From: Xenorhabdus vietnamensis
GTDB lineage: Bacteria > Pseudomonadota > Gammaproteobacteria > Enterobacterales > Enterobacteriaceae
Length of the DNA stretch: 38,880 bases
Assembly: GCF_002127535.1 (NCBI RefSeq)
Contig: NZ_MUBJ01000028.1
Location: 1-38,880, forward strand
Reading direction: 5' to 3'
Part shown: piece by piece, positions 16,556-23,811 of the stretch
Layout: the number at the start of each line of letters is the position of its first letter
How positions within the stretch are numbered: the first letter of the stretch is position 1
Position numbers and translations under genes: made by a program
The notes under the pieces: model-generated
Seen by the model: the letters and a program-made list of their open reading frames with translations, nothing else
Database searches by the model: none
What the model was told of the DNA's origin: nothing

Positions 16556-18097
16556 TTATGAGTGGTTAGGTTCGGAGGTTGAGGCCGTTTGGCTCCATTC
16601 TTGAAGTTGGGGCTTGTCAATTTTTCCGTTATTGTTACGTGGCAACGAACTACGCGCATACACACGATGTGGCACCATGTAAGATTCGAGTTTCGACTTA
16701 CACCAATGCTTGATAGTAGTTTCCTCAAGTGGTCGATCGGTTTCAATCCAGGCGATGATTTCGTCCCCGTAGACCGGATGCGGAACGCCGATCACCACCA
16801 CCTGTTGGATGCCGGGGTATTGATAAATGACGCTTTCAACTTCTTTTGGTGCCACTTTTTCGCCACAGGATTTGAGTATTTCGTCCTGGCGCCCGACAAA
16901 ATAAAGATAGCCCTGATCGTCAAGACGGCAGATATCGCCAGTATACAGTACGTGTTCTGTCCCATAGCGGCCTGGTTTGAGCTTTTCTGCAGTTTTCTGG
17001 GGATTTTGCCAGTATCCCACCATCACGGTATCGCCTCGGATCACCAGTTCGCCGGTAGCATTGCGGGTATGCGCCTGGCCCTGTTCATCAACCACCCAGA
17101 GTTCGGTGTTGGGGATTGCGATCCCAACGCTGTCTTTGCGTAATGCCAATTGGTGTGGAGGCATGTAGGTGCAGCGATGGCATTCGGTGAGTCCATACAT
17201 CGAAAACACGCGCGCGGATGGGAACAGCGAGTGCAATTGATCAATGGCCTCGGGGTGGAGGGCTGCGGCCGTGTTTGTGATGGTTTGAATACTCGACAAA
17301 TCGAAGCGGCTGGCCAGCGGGGCGATCACGCTCAGCATCGTCGGGACGATGGGCAGTACGGTAGCTTGCTGCTTAACGAGGCGGTGCAACGAAAACAGCG
17401 GTTGTGCGAAGTTGCGTTCGACAATCAGGGTTGCGCTGACTAAGGCCGACATTGTGACCTGATGCAGACCATAGTCAAATGTCAGTGGCAGGGCACAGAA
17501 AATACGGTCGGTTGGATCGAGATCGAGGTACGCGGCCACTGAGTGTGAGGCTGCGACCATGTTTCTGTGGCTGAGCATGACCCCTTTGGGCTGCCCGGTG
17601 GATCCGGATGTGTAGATGATGGTCGAGAGGTCGGTGGAAATCGGCACGGACACAGACAGGGCGGTCTCAAGGCTCCTTTTCACATCTGGGACATCATTGA
17701 TGTCGAGCAGATAAGGGGCGGGCTCGGTCATGCTGAGGGCCTGCTTGGCCGTTGGCTGCGAATCACCGTCGACGATAAGCAGGTTGACTGTGCTGTCCGC
17801 GATCAACCAAGCTATTTTTTCGGCTTTAGTGTCCGGATTGATGGGCACGGCAACGGCACCGATGTATTGTGCCGCCCAAAAGGCGCGGACAAACGCGATG
17901 GAGTTGGCAAGGTACAACATTACGCGGTCTCCTCTGGTGACACCGTACGCCTGGAAAGTGTGGGCTAGCTGTCGTGCGTCAGAGCGGAGCTGTTGGTAGG
18001 TGAGTTGTTGTTTCTCATCTATCACTGCTATCTGCGTACCAAACAGGGCGGCGCTGGCATCGAGGTAGTGACTGAGAACGAATTTGTTTGAATACAT
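16556..18097 (-). CDS. Acyl/aminoacyl-AMP ligase (A3)
   Basis: This 513-residue ANL enzyme has STIIYTSGSTGQPKGVMLSH, ALPLTFDYGLHQVTM, SMYGLTECHR, LYTGDICRLDDQGYLYFVGR, DEILKSCGEKVAPKEVE and NNNGKIDKPQL with the C-terminal Lys. It is closer to acyl-CoA/acyl-ACP ligases and to prolyl-carrier ligases than A1 and A2 are; YGLTE replaces YGPTE. AGGGA lies 6 bases before ATG 18097. It is followed after 9 bases by ACP1, which may be its acceptor. The substrate cannot be read reliably by eye. Confidence 0.87.
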   Translation of the reverse strand: MYSNKFVLSHYLDASAALFGTQIAVIDEKQQLTYQQLRSDARQLAHTFQAYGVTRGDRVMLYLANSIAFVRAFWAAQYIGAVAVPINPDTKAEKIAWLIADSTVNLLIVDGDSQPTAKQALSMTEPAPYLLDINDVPDVKRSLETALSVSVPISTDLSTIIYTSGSTGQPKGVMLSHRNMVAASHSVAAYLDLDPTDRIFCALPLTFDYGLHQVTMSALVSATLIVERNFAQPLFSLHRLVKQQATVLPIVPTMLSVIAPLASRFDLSSIQTITNTAAALHPEAIDQLHSLFPSARVFSMYGLTECHRCTYMPPHQLALRKDSVGIAIPNTELWVVDEQGQAHTRNATGELVIRGDTVMVGYWQNPQKTAEKLKPGRYGTEHVLYTGDICRLDDQGYLYFVGRQDEILKSCGEKVAPKEVESVIYQYPGIQQVVVIGVPHPVYGDEIIAWIETDRPLEETTIKHWCKSKLESYMVPHRVYARSSLPRNNNGKIDKPQLQEWSQTASTSEPNHS

Positions 18098-18112
18098 AAG
18101 ATCCCTTTTGAA

Positions 18113-19060
18113 CTAGGTAAGCACTAACGCACTAAAGGTGCCTGCCACGCCGGCGGCCATACACAGAATGGGGCCGCCGGTGCGTCGCTGTTTCTCCAGT
18201 CGCCAATAGTCGTGGAGGTTGATAAACGCATCACCACAAAAGCAGTGCCCGATGCAGTAAAGGTTTTTGCGGTAAATTCGCTCACGTGGAATGTTCAGCC
18301 GGTCGACCAAACGATCGAATGTCGGTGGACTCATGTGATAGGGCAACATGGCTTCAACCTGCTGTGGTTCGATTTGAGCGGCCTGGAGTGCCTGCTCTAT
18401 GGTGTCGGTCATTATAGGAATGAAGGCACGGTCGTAAGCGTTGGCCTGTTCACGGCTGCTACTGACGGTACGGTGACTAATCGCACCAAGGGTGTTCCAA
18501 GCAAGACTCGTGATGGTCAGACCCAGAGCATTGTCGTCATTGGTCAGTAAGGTCGCACTGCATCCTTCGCCAAACAGGCCGTTTTGGTCGACATACTGAA
18601 CAGTGTCGTGAAAGCACTTATCCCCGGTCAGCAGGATGGCGTATTGCGGTGCTTCGTGCGCGGATTTACGGTCGAGTACGCGTTGTAAAAATTCGATCCC
18701 CAACAAAGACGACGCACACGATCCTTGGGTCACTGATAAGGACTCCACGTGGGCGCCGATGTGTTGGTGGCACCACTGCTCAATGAGCCGCATTTCGAAT
18801 GGGTATGTTGCGTGCAAAGAGTGCGCATAAATGACATACATGATCGCGGAGCGCTTCTCTTTGTGCCCGGCCAGCAAGCTCTGTAATGCGGTCTGCAGCA
18901 ACTCAGGCAGAGTGTTATCGGGAAACAGGCAGCTTGATTCGAGCTTGAGAAATCGGCGGAAGATTTTTTGATTGCGCTCTCCCCACTGATAGCGCTCATT
19001 GAGGGCATCCAGACCCGTGAGTTCGGGGTTGATATAGGTAGCAACATCAATTATTTTCAT
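18113..19060 (-). CDS. KASIII-like protein (KAS3), Cys-(Tyr-His)-His
   Basis: This 315-residue FabH-like protein has Cys115 in TQGSCASSLLGIEF and His272 in CIGHCFCGDAFINL at the FabH Asn position. At the catalytic His motif it reads LPYHMSPPTF: Tyr241 takes the His position, and the His is one residue later. This may shift or alter activity. The C-terminal AAGVAGTFSALVL strand is present. The gene overlaps by 14 bases the Asp-containing partner gene (19047-19928), repeating the KAS1/pKAS1 arrangement. It may be a condensing enzyme or an acyltransferase. Confidence 0.82.
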   Translation of the reverse strand: MKIIDVATYINPELTGLDALNERYQWGERNQKIFRRFLKLESSCLFPDNTLPELLQTALQSLLAGHKEKRSAIMYVIYAHSLHATYPFEMRLIEQWCHQHIGAHVESLSVTQGSCASSLLGIEFLQRVLDRKSAHEAPQYAILLTGDKCFHDTVQYVDQNGLFGEGCSATLLTNDDNALGLTITSLAWNTLGAISHRTVSSSREQANAYDRAFIPIMTDTIEQALQAAQIEPQQVEAMLPYHMSPPTFDRLVDRLNIPRERIYRKNLYCIGHCFCGDAFINLHDYWRLEKQRRTGGPILCMAAGVAGTFSALVLT

Positions 19061-19928
19061 GGCTGTTCTCCGAATAGAACCACAGTAGGTGCGTGGTGTC
19101 TCGGTATGTCCGGCAGAGTACCAAACCGCTTAGCGACACACTGGTGTCCGATAGTTCTGCCAGCCAGGGCTTCGCCAGATGAAAAGGCCACGCGCTCGGG
19201 GCACCATCATCGAACACAGTGGCAAGATGGCCTGCTGGCCAGTACGCCTGACTGCTGGTGTCGGTGACTATTCGCGCCTTGCTGAGATCAAAGGGGCAGA
19301 CCGCCTGTAGGGTGGCAACCCATTCGCCGTGCGAGAAGCCGGCATTTGAAGCGACAGAGTAATAGCCACTGAAGAGTCCGTTTCCCTCAGCGCAAGACCA
19401 CACCATTGCAGCTCCAACGTTGTCGGTCAGGTGATCGGACAACAGGACACTGTGATGTAAGTGGCTGGACTGATCGACCGTAACGACCAGAGCACGACCG
19501 GTCGTGAGTGACCACTGACGGATGAGAGCGTAGGCCACGAATGGAGCGACGGGGCCAGAATCACTGATGGCGAAGGCGAAGGCGCTCTGAGCTTTACATT
19601 GATCGACAATATAATTGCTGATTGAATGCCCAAACTCGCAATCGGTACTCCAATGGCAAAACAGCACCAATTCCAGGGATTCTCCGCAGGGCAGAGCCAG
19701 CTCAGCGAGCAGAGTTTGCGTTATGGTCAGAAACGAGGCCTGTTTCGGTTGATGTTGCCACTGTGCGACCAGTTGCTCGGGATCACCACTCCGTATTCCC
19801 AACGATCTGCTGCGTGTTCGAAGGAAAGCCGCGAGCTCGTCCTCGTCACACGTCACTCTCGGGTGGTGAACGGGCTGTGGTGTTGAGTGATGAGTAACGT
19901 AGTGTCGAGTGTCTAGACGTATTGGCAT
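19047..19928 (-). CDS. Degenerate KASIII-like partner, Cys replaced by Asp (pKAS3)
   Basis: This 293-residue protein repeats the pattern of pKAS1. LVLFCHWSTDCEFGHSISNY precedes FAFAISDSGPVAPFVAYAL, with Asp123 at the FabH nucleophile position, and ALVVTVDQSSHLHHSVLLSD follows. AISDxG is shared exactly with pKAS1. No LPH or GN/GH motif is evident. It overlaps KAS3 by 14 bases and follows the decarboxylase by 6 bases. It is inferred to pair with KAS3 as a non-catalytic or non-acylated subunit. The alternative, an independent enzyme using Asp, cannot be excluded. Confidence 0.7.
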   Translation of the reverse strand: MPIRLDTRHYVTHHSTPQPVHHPRVTCDEDELAAFLRTRSRSLGIRSGDPEQLVAQWQHQPKQASFLTITQTLLAELALPCGESLELVLFCHWSTDCEFGHSISNYIVDQCKAQSAFAFAISDSGPVAPFVAYALIRQWSLTTGRALVVTVDQSSHLHHSVLLSDHLTDNVGAAMVWSCAEGNGLFSGYYSVASNAGFSHGEWVATLQAVCPFDLSKARIVTDTSSQAYWPAGHLATVFDDGAPSAWPFHLAKPWLAELSDTSVSLSGLVLCRTYRDTTHLLWFYSENSHENN

Positions 19929-19934
19929 TTCGGG

Positions 19935-21257
19935 TTACTTCACCGCTGAGTGAGTGGCGCTGACCAGTTGCACCGGCATAGGAAGCTGCTGAGCGAGCAC
20001 GTGCTTGAGATGCTCAGGTTGGCGGATTTGGATGGCGGTATCACCATCAATAAGGACTTCGGCCGGTTGACCAAAACTGAGAAAGTTGACGGGCGAGGCT
20101 GTGGGACCATATGCCCCGGAGTGAAACACGCCTATCAGATCGCCAACCTGTAATTGAGGTAAGGTCACAGCGTTACCAATTAAATCCGTTGGAGTACACA
20201 GTGGGCCGGTGATCATGTAGTCCTCACTGTGCTCGGCATCACTTGCGGCGCCCAGACGCTTGATGGGAAAATTTTTACGGATGGCTATTCCTGCGGCAGC
20301 GCCATGACAGTTGGAACCGCCATCACAGATGGCGAAGGTTTTGCCTTTGGACGACTTGATATCGCGCACCGTAGTGACAAATATCCCGGCGCGGGCGACG
20401 ATGTAGCGGCCAAGCTCCATGATCAGACGCGTGTCGGGGTGGTTGGCCTGAAACTGAGTAATGAGTGGCGCCAATCCTTGGGCGGTGGCGTCGAGATCAA
20501 GAAACTGCTCTTTCGGATAATACGGGATCCCCAGCCCGCCTCCAATATCGACAAAAGACAGCGGATGAGACAGTTTGGCTTCGATGTGCTCAGCCAGCGA
20601 AAGGATATTGCGTGTATTATCAATGACGGCCTCAGCAAGGAGAATGCGGGTGCCTAAATACACATGAATTCCGGCCAGGGTGAGATGAGGGTAACGGTCT
20701 AAGTGGTTGAGGGCATTGATGACCACATCTTCGTCAATGCCAAATTGACGCGGTTTACCGCTCATCACCAGGCGTGCTTTTTCAGAGGTAAAGTTTGGGT
20801 TGATGCGAAAAGCAAAGGCTTGGGACTTACCGGTTTGCGCCGCCATCGTCTCAAGGCGTTGTAGCTCACCGAGTGACTCGACCACGACGGCCTTGATCCC
20901 CAGATCAACGCAGCGGGCCAGCTCGGAGTCTGACTTGCCCGGACCGACAAAAATGATGTCCCGGGCGGAAGCACCCGCGCAAAGAGCGGTTTCCAGTTCC
21001 GTCAGCGAACACACTTCACATCCCACTCCCTGCTGATGGATCACGTTGACGAGCGACATGTTGGGATTGGCTTTGAGCGAATATAAAAAATTCAGTTCCT
21101 CAGGCATGGTGCTCATCAGCTTCTGTAGGTCGTGTTTGAGCTGAGCACAGCTGTAAGCGTAAAAAGGGGTGCCTATCGACTTGGCCAACCGGAGGTAGGT
21201 GACCTCTTCGATTTGCTGAGCATGAAGAGCCGTCGTTTCAAAGTTAAATTGATGCAT
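19935..21257 (-). CDS. PLP-dependent fold-III decarboxylase (DAP/ornithine-type)
   Basis: This 440-residue protein belongs to the alanine-racemase-fold decarboxylases. Lys62 in FLYSLKANPN is the PLP Schiff-base lysine. HVYLGTRI, the phosphate-binding DIGGGLGIPY, LIMELGRYIVARAG, CDGGSNCHG and GPLCTPTDLI follow in family order. The length fits diaminopimelate/ornithine decarboxylases and the related enzymes found in siderophore clusters. It may supply an amine building block or remove a carboxylate from an amino-acid-derived intermediate. The start overlaps the ACP2 stop by 14 bases, so they are co-translated. The substrate is undetermined. Confidence 0.88.
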   Translation of the reverse strand: MHQFNFETTALHAQQIEEVTYLRLAKSIGTPFYAYSCAQLKHDLQKLMSTMPEELNFLYSLKANPNMSLVNVIHQQGVGCEVCSLTELETALCAGASARDIIFVGPGKSDSELARCVDLGIKAVVVESLGELQRLETMAAQTGKSQAFAFRINPNFTSEKARLVMSGKPRQFGIDEDVVINALNHLDRYPHLTLAGIHVYLGTRILLAEAVIDNTRNILSLAEHIEAKLSHPLSFVDIGGGLGIPYYPKEQFLDLDATAQGLAPLITQFQANHPDTRLIMELGRYIVARAGIFVTTVRDIKSSKGKTFAICDGGSNCHGAAAGIAIRKNFPIKRLGAASDAEHSEDYMITGPLCTPTDLIGNAVTLPQLQVGDLIGVFHSGAYGPTASPVNFLSFGQPAEVLIDGDTAIQIRQPEHLKHVLAQQLPMPVQLVSATHSAVK

Positions 21258-21543
21258 TGCTGATGTGCCCAGAAAGATAATTAGAAATAGAAGTAATATC
21301 TCGGAAATTATATAGAAACTGCGTGTCCATAAAGGAAAAAAGGTCGATATTTCCGTTGGTGTGTTCTTCGACCCATTCGCTCAATCCAGCAATAAACTGG
21401 ACCAGAGAGGAGGAATCGAGCACACCGTTGTCGCCATAGATTTCATGGCCATTCGAAATATGATTAAGAGTTTCTTTTTTACAGCCGACTTTCTCGAGCT
21501 CTTTTAATATTAATCTTTGAAGGCTCTGTTCATTGATTACCAT
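21244..21543 (-). CDS. Carrier protein (ACP2)
   Basis: This 99-residue protein has the carrier pattern GDNGVLDSSSLVQFIAGLSEWVEEH, with Ser44 after Asp as the likely phosphopantetheine site, followed by the helix-III-like ITSISNYLSGHI. It is acidic and slightly longer than usual. AAGGGAG lies 6 bases before ATG 21543. It is the first gene of the long minus-strand run and is coupled to the decarboxylase. This suggests that the decarboxylase product, or its precursor, is handled on this carrier, but that is inference. Confidence 0.75.
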   Translation of the reverse strand: MVINEQSLQRLILKELEKVGCKKETLNHISNGHEIYGDNGVLDSSSLVQFIAGLSEWVEEHTNGNIDLFSFMDTQFLYNFRDITSISNYLSGHISNASI

Positions 21544-21966
21544 TTTGAACTCCCTTTGGGTTAACTATTGAATATATTAAATAGGATTGATGGCAATTTT
21601 TGACCAAGATTGTGGAATCTATTTAAATGTTATTTTTTGGTTACCTCCGTTCAACTGGAAGATGCAGATTTGAAATCTGTTTTTTTAGAAAAATAAAATG
21701 CCAATAATATTTGTGATGTAACTATTTTTGCTACCGCCACTTTCAGGCTTTAGTGTCTCAGGATGGATTTTTTAGGGATATATTTTGTCCATTCTCTTGT
21801 TATTTTCTATGTTTCATTGGCGTTGAGAAATAATTTTAGTAAAGACAAAGTGATTAATAACAATTTCAGTCAAATCTTTTTCCTTAAACACTTTTACATT
21901 TCTCCCCAGATTTTAATGACGTCATAGATCCCCGAGCATGAGTTACCCCCAAAAGGAGGCCGTGTG
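21544..21966. promoter_or_regulatory. Divergent promoter region of the biosynthetic operons
   Basis: This 420-base AT-rich gap separates ACP2 (minus) from KAS4 (plus) and must carry both promoters. A perfect dyad CAGATTT-G-AAATCTG at 21664-21678 is followed by seven T residues; it could be an operator or a leader terminator. TGACGTCA at 21917-21924 is palindromic, and its GACGTCA core recurs at 9675. A strong AGGAGG lies 7 bases before ATG 21967. Sigma-54-like sequences here have wrong spacing. It is a likely target of the AraC regulator. Confidence 0.55.
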
Positions 21967-22875
21967 ATGAGTTATATCGTAGATGTAACCTGTAATGAGA
22001 GATCCCCAGCCACCTTATATGCGCTGTCGTCCCTATCTGACAGCCATGCGTTATCGGATAAAGAAGTCAGAGTGCTGCAGCGTTTGTACTCTCAGCACTC
22101 AGTGGTGATGCAGCCTTATGCTCATAGTGACATGCTCAACGAGGCGCTGAATGCGCTGCTGATCAGGCACGCGGATTTGCGAGAGGCAGAAGGGCTGGTG
22201 ATTTACACCAAAACTCAAACGCACAACACCTTGTTTGATCAGGACTGGTTGGGCACACTGCTGACGGAGGCAGGGTTGATTCGTTGGTCTGGTTTTACTC
22301 TCAGTATGAACCACTGTGCATCAGGTTTGAGTGCACTGCATCTGGCATCCCGATTACACGCTCATGGGGAGACCCGGCCCATTATTGTTCTGTGTGGTGA
22401 AAAAAGCCTGGCACCATTTAACAAAATGTCAGTTTCAGCGCTCGGAGAAATGGCCACCGCAACCTTCCTCCACCCGACACAGGGGCGTTGGCGTATCACC
22501 GCCAGTGAGGTTAAACACTTAGGCGCGTATTACGCTTCCCCTGAACACATGAAGCCCGAAACCAGGCGCTCTATGATGGAAACGTTTTACCCGTCACTGC
22601 GGGATTTTCTGCGGCGTCAAATGGTGTGTAAGGAAGCAACCATTTTACCCTACAACCTCAATCTTCCGATTTTAAAAAGGCTAGCCCTCGACTGTGGCTG
22701 GGGCGAGCGTCTGTATGTGGGCAACCTAAGTTCACTCGGCCACACGTTTTGCTCTGATGTGTTTATCAATTTTATCACCAGTCTTAAAGAGACTGATTCC
22801 AACAACGCTTTGATGTTTGCAGCTGGAATGGGCATGACTTTTTCAGCGGTACATCTCAAGCGAAATACATTGTAA
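21967..22875 (+). CDS. KASIII-like protein (KAS4), Cys-Tyr-His
   Basis: This 302-residue FabH-like protein has Cys117 in LSMNHCASGLSALHLAS and His259 in SLGHTFCSDVFINF (Asn in FabH). The central catalytic His is missing: the motif reads ILPYNLNLPIL, with Tyr229 at that place. Without this His, normal decarboxylative condensation would be hard, so acyl transfer is a better guess. ATG 21967 fits AGGAGG; a GTG one codon earlier is less likely. It opens the plus-strand operon and has no adjacent Asp-type partner, unlike the minus-strand KAS genes. Confidence 0.82.
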   Translation: MSYIVDVTCNERSPATLYALSSLSDSHALSDKEVRVLQRLYSQHSVVMQPYAHSDMLNEALNALLIRHADLREAEGLVIYTKTQTHNTLFDQDWLGTLLTEAGLIRWSGFTLSMNHCASGLSALHLASRLHAHGETRPIIVLCGEKSLAPFNKMSVSALGEMATATFLHPTQGRWRITASEVKHLGAYYASPEHMKPETRRSMMETFYPSLRDFLRRQMVCKEATILPYNLNLPILKRLALDCGWGERLYVGNLSSLGHTFCSDVFINFITSLKETDSNNALMFAAGMGMTFSAVHLKRNTL

Positions 22876-22892
22876 TTTTAATGGAGAATCCT

Positions 22893-23147
22893 ATGACGAC
22901 AATGCAACATATTCAATCGGCTCTAAAGCTTGTGCTGGAAACGGATCTGGTGACGATCACGTTGGATACCAATTTTGACGACGACCTGGATTTAGACTCG
23001 GTGCTATTTGTTCAATTTCTGCTGACGTTGGAGGATATGATTGATGGCTTGTTGTTTGACCCTGATCTGATAGGCCAGTCGGAGTTCAATAACGTCCATT
23101 CACTGATTGAATTCATTGAGTCACAGACCACAGCGGTGGAAGACTGA
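22893..23147 (+). CDS. Carrier protein (ACP3)
   Basis: This 84-residue very acidic carrier protein has Ser36 in DDDLDLDSVLFVQFLLTLED; the motif is DSV rather than DSL. The frame opens at ATG 22881, but GGAG within that upstream sequence lies about 7 bases before ATG 22893, giving MTTMQHIQSALK, so 22893 is chosen. It follows KAS4 by 17 bases and precedes the ACAD C-domain gene by one base, suggesting that these three proteins act on one carrier-bound intermediate. Confidence 0.82.
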   Translation: MTTMQHIQSALKLVLETDLVTITLDTNFDDDLDLDSVLFVQFLLTLEDMIDGLLFDPDLIGQSEFNNVHSLIEFIESQTTAVED

Positions 23148-23148
23148 T

Positions 23149-23811
23149 ATGAATATCACGCAAGCAATGATCGAGCAGGTGTACCAGGATAGTCGCTATG
23201 CTCAGTTACACGAGGTACTACCCGCGCTTATCCAGAGTGCTATCGAGCCGTCGGCTCAGGGGCTGGCTTATCAGGGTTTCGCTCTTGCCCAGTCCAGCGC
23301 CTCGTCAGCACGTCGGGTGGTGGATGTACATGGCAATCCGGTTGAGGAATCACGTCTGACCTGGCTGGAGCAGGATCGGTTGCTGTCTTGGTTAACACTG
23401 CAGGTGGCGACCGTGGCGGATGACCATAAGGTCAGCCGCACCATGTCGACACTGATTGCGAGTGCCCGACTGGGGTTGGTAACTCGCACACTGGATATGG
23501 CGCATCAACACCTGCAGGGACGTAAAAGTTTTGGTCAGAAAACTACGCGACATCAGCTAATCAAAGCCAGCTTTTCGGATATTTACGGGGACGTTACACA
23601 GTTGAGGTATCAGCTACTCCATCGACTTGAAACGGAAAACCATCATGGTGTCGAGGCCGAACATCAGGCGATCACCCGTCTGGCGAATCAGGCCGAGAAG
23701 CTCATGGGGGGACACGGCTTTCTGATGGGGGCGACACATACGGTGAGTCATTTATCTATGTTGCTGTATTCATTGTTCGGCAAACAGCCATCGACAGAGG
23801 GAACGACATGA
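23149..23811 (+). CDS. ACAD C-terminal-domain-only protein
   Basis: This 220-residue protein corresponds to the C-terminal helical domain of acyl-CoA dehydrogenases. ASARLGLVTRTLDMAHQHLQ leads to GRKSFGQKTTRHQLIKASFSD (the FAD-contacting RxxFG helix), and QAEKLMGGHGFLMGATHTV corresponds to the conserved QxxGGxGF segment. The N-terminal and beta domains are absent, and no YEG catalytic glutamate is present. It may complete a split or heteromeric dehydrogenase with ACAD1 or ACAD2, or be a non-catalytic subunit. ATG 23149 directly follows the ACP3 stop, and its own stop overlaps the MATE start as ATGA. Confidence 0.75.
   Translation: MNITQAMIEQVYQDSRYAQLHEVLPALIQSAIEPSAQGLAYQGFALAQSSASSARRVVDVHGNPVEESRLTWLEQDRLLSWLTLQVATVADDHKVSRTMSTLIASARLGLVTRTLDMAHQHLQGRKSFGQKTTRHQLIKASFSDIYGDVTQLRYQLLHRLETENHHGVEAEHQAITRLANQAEKLMGGHGFLMGATHTVSHLSMLLYSLFGKQPSTEGTT

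Noticed and set aside
21588-21618. Sigma-54-like TTGGTCAAAAATTGC (minus) and TGGCAATTTTTGACC (plus) in the divergent region
   Set aside because: The first has 9 bases between GG and GC and the second lacks the GC element; neither meets the strict spacing.
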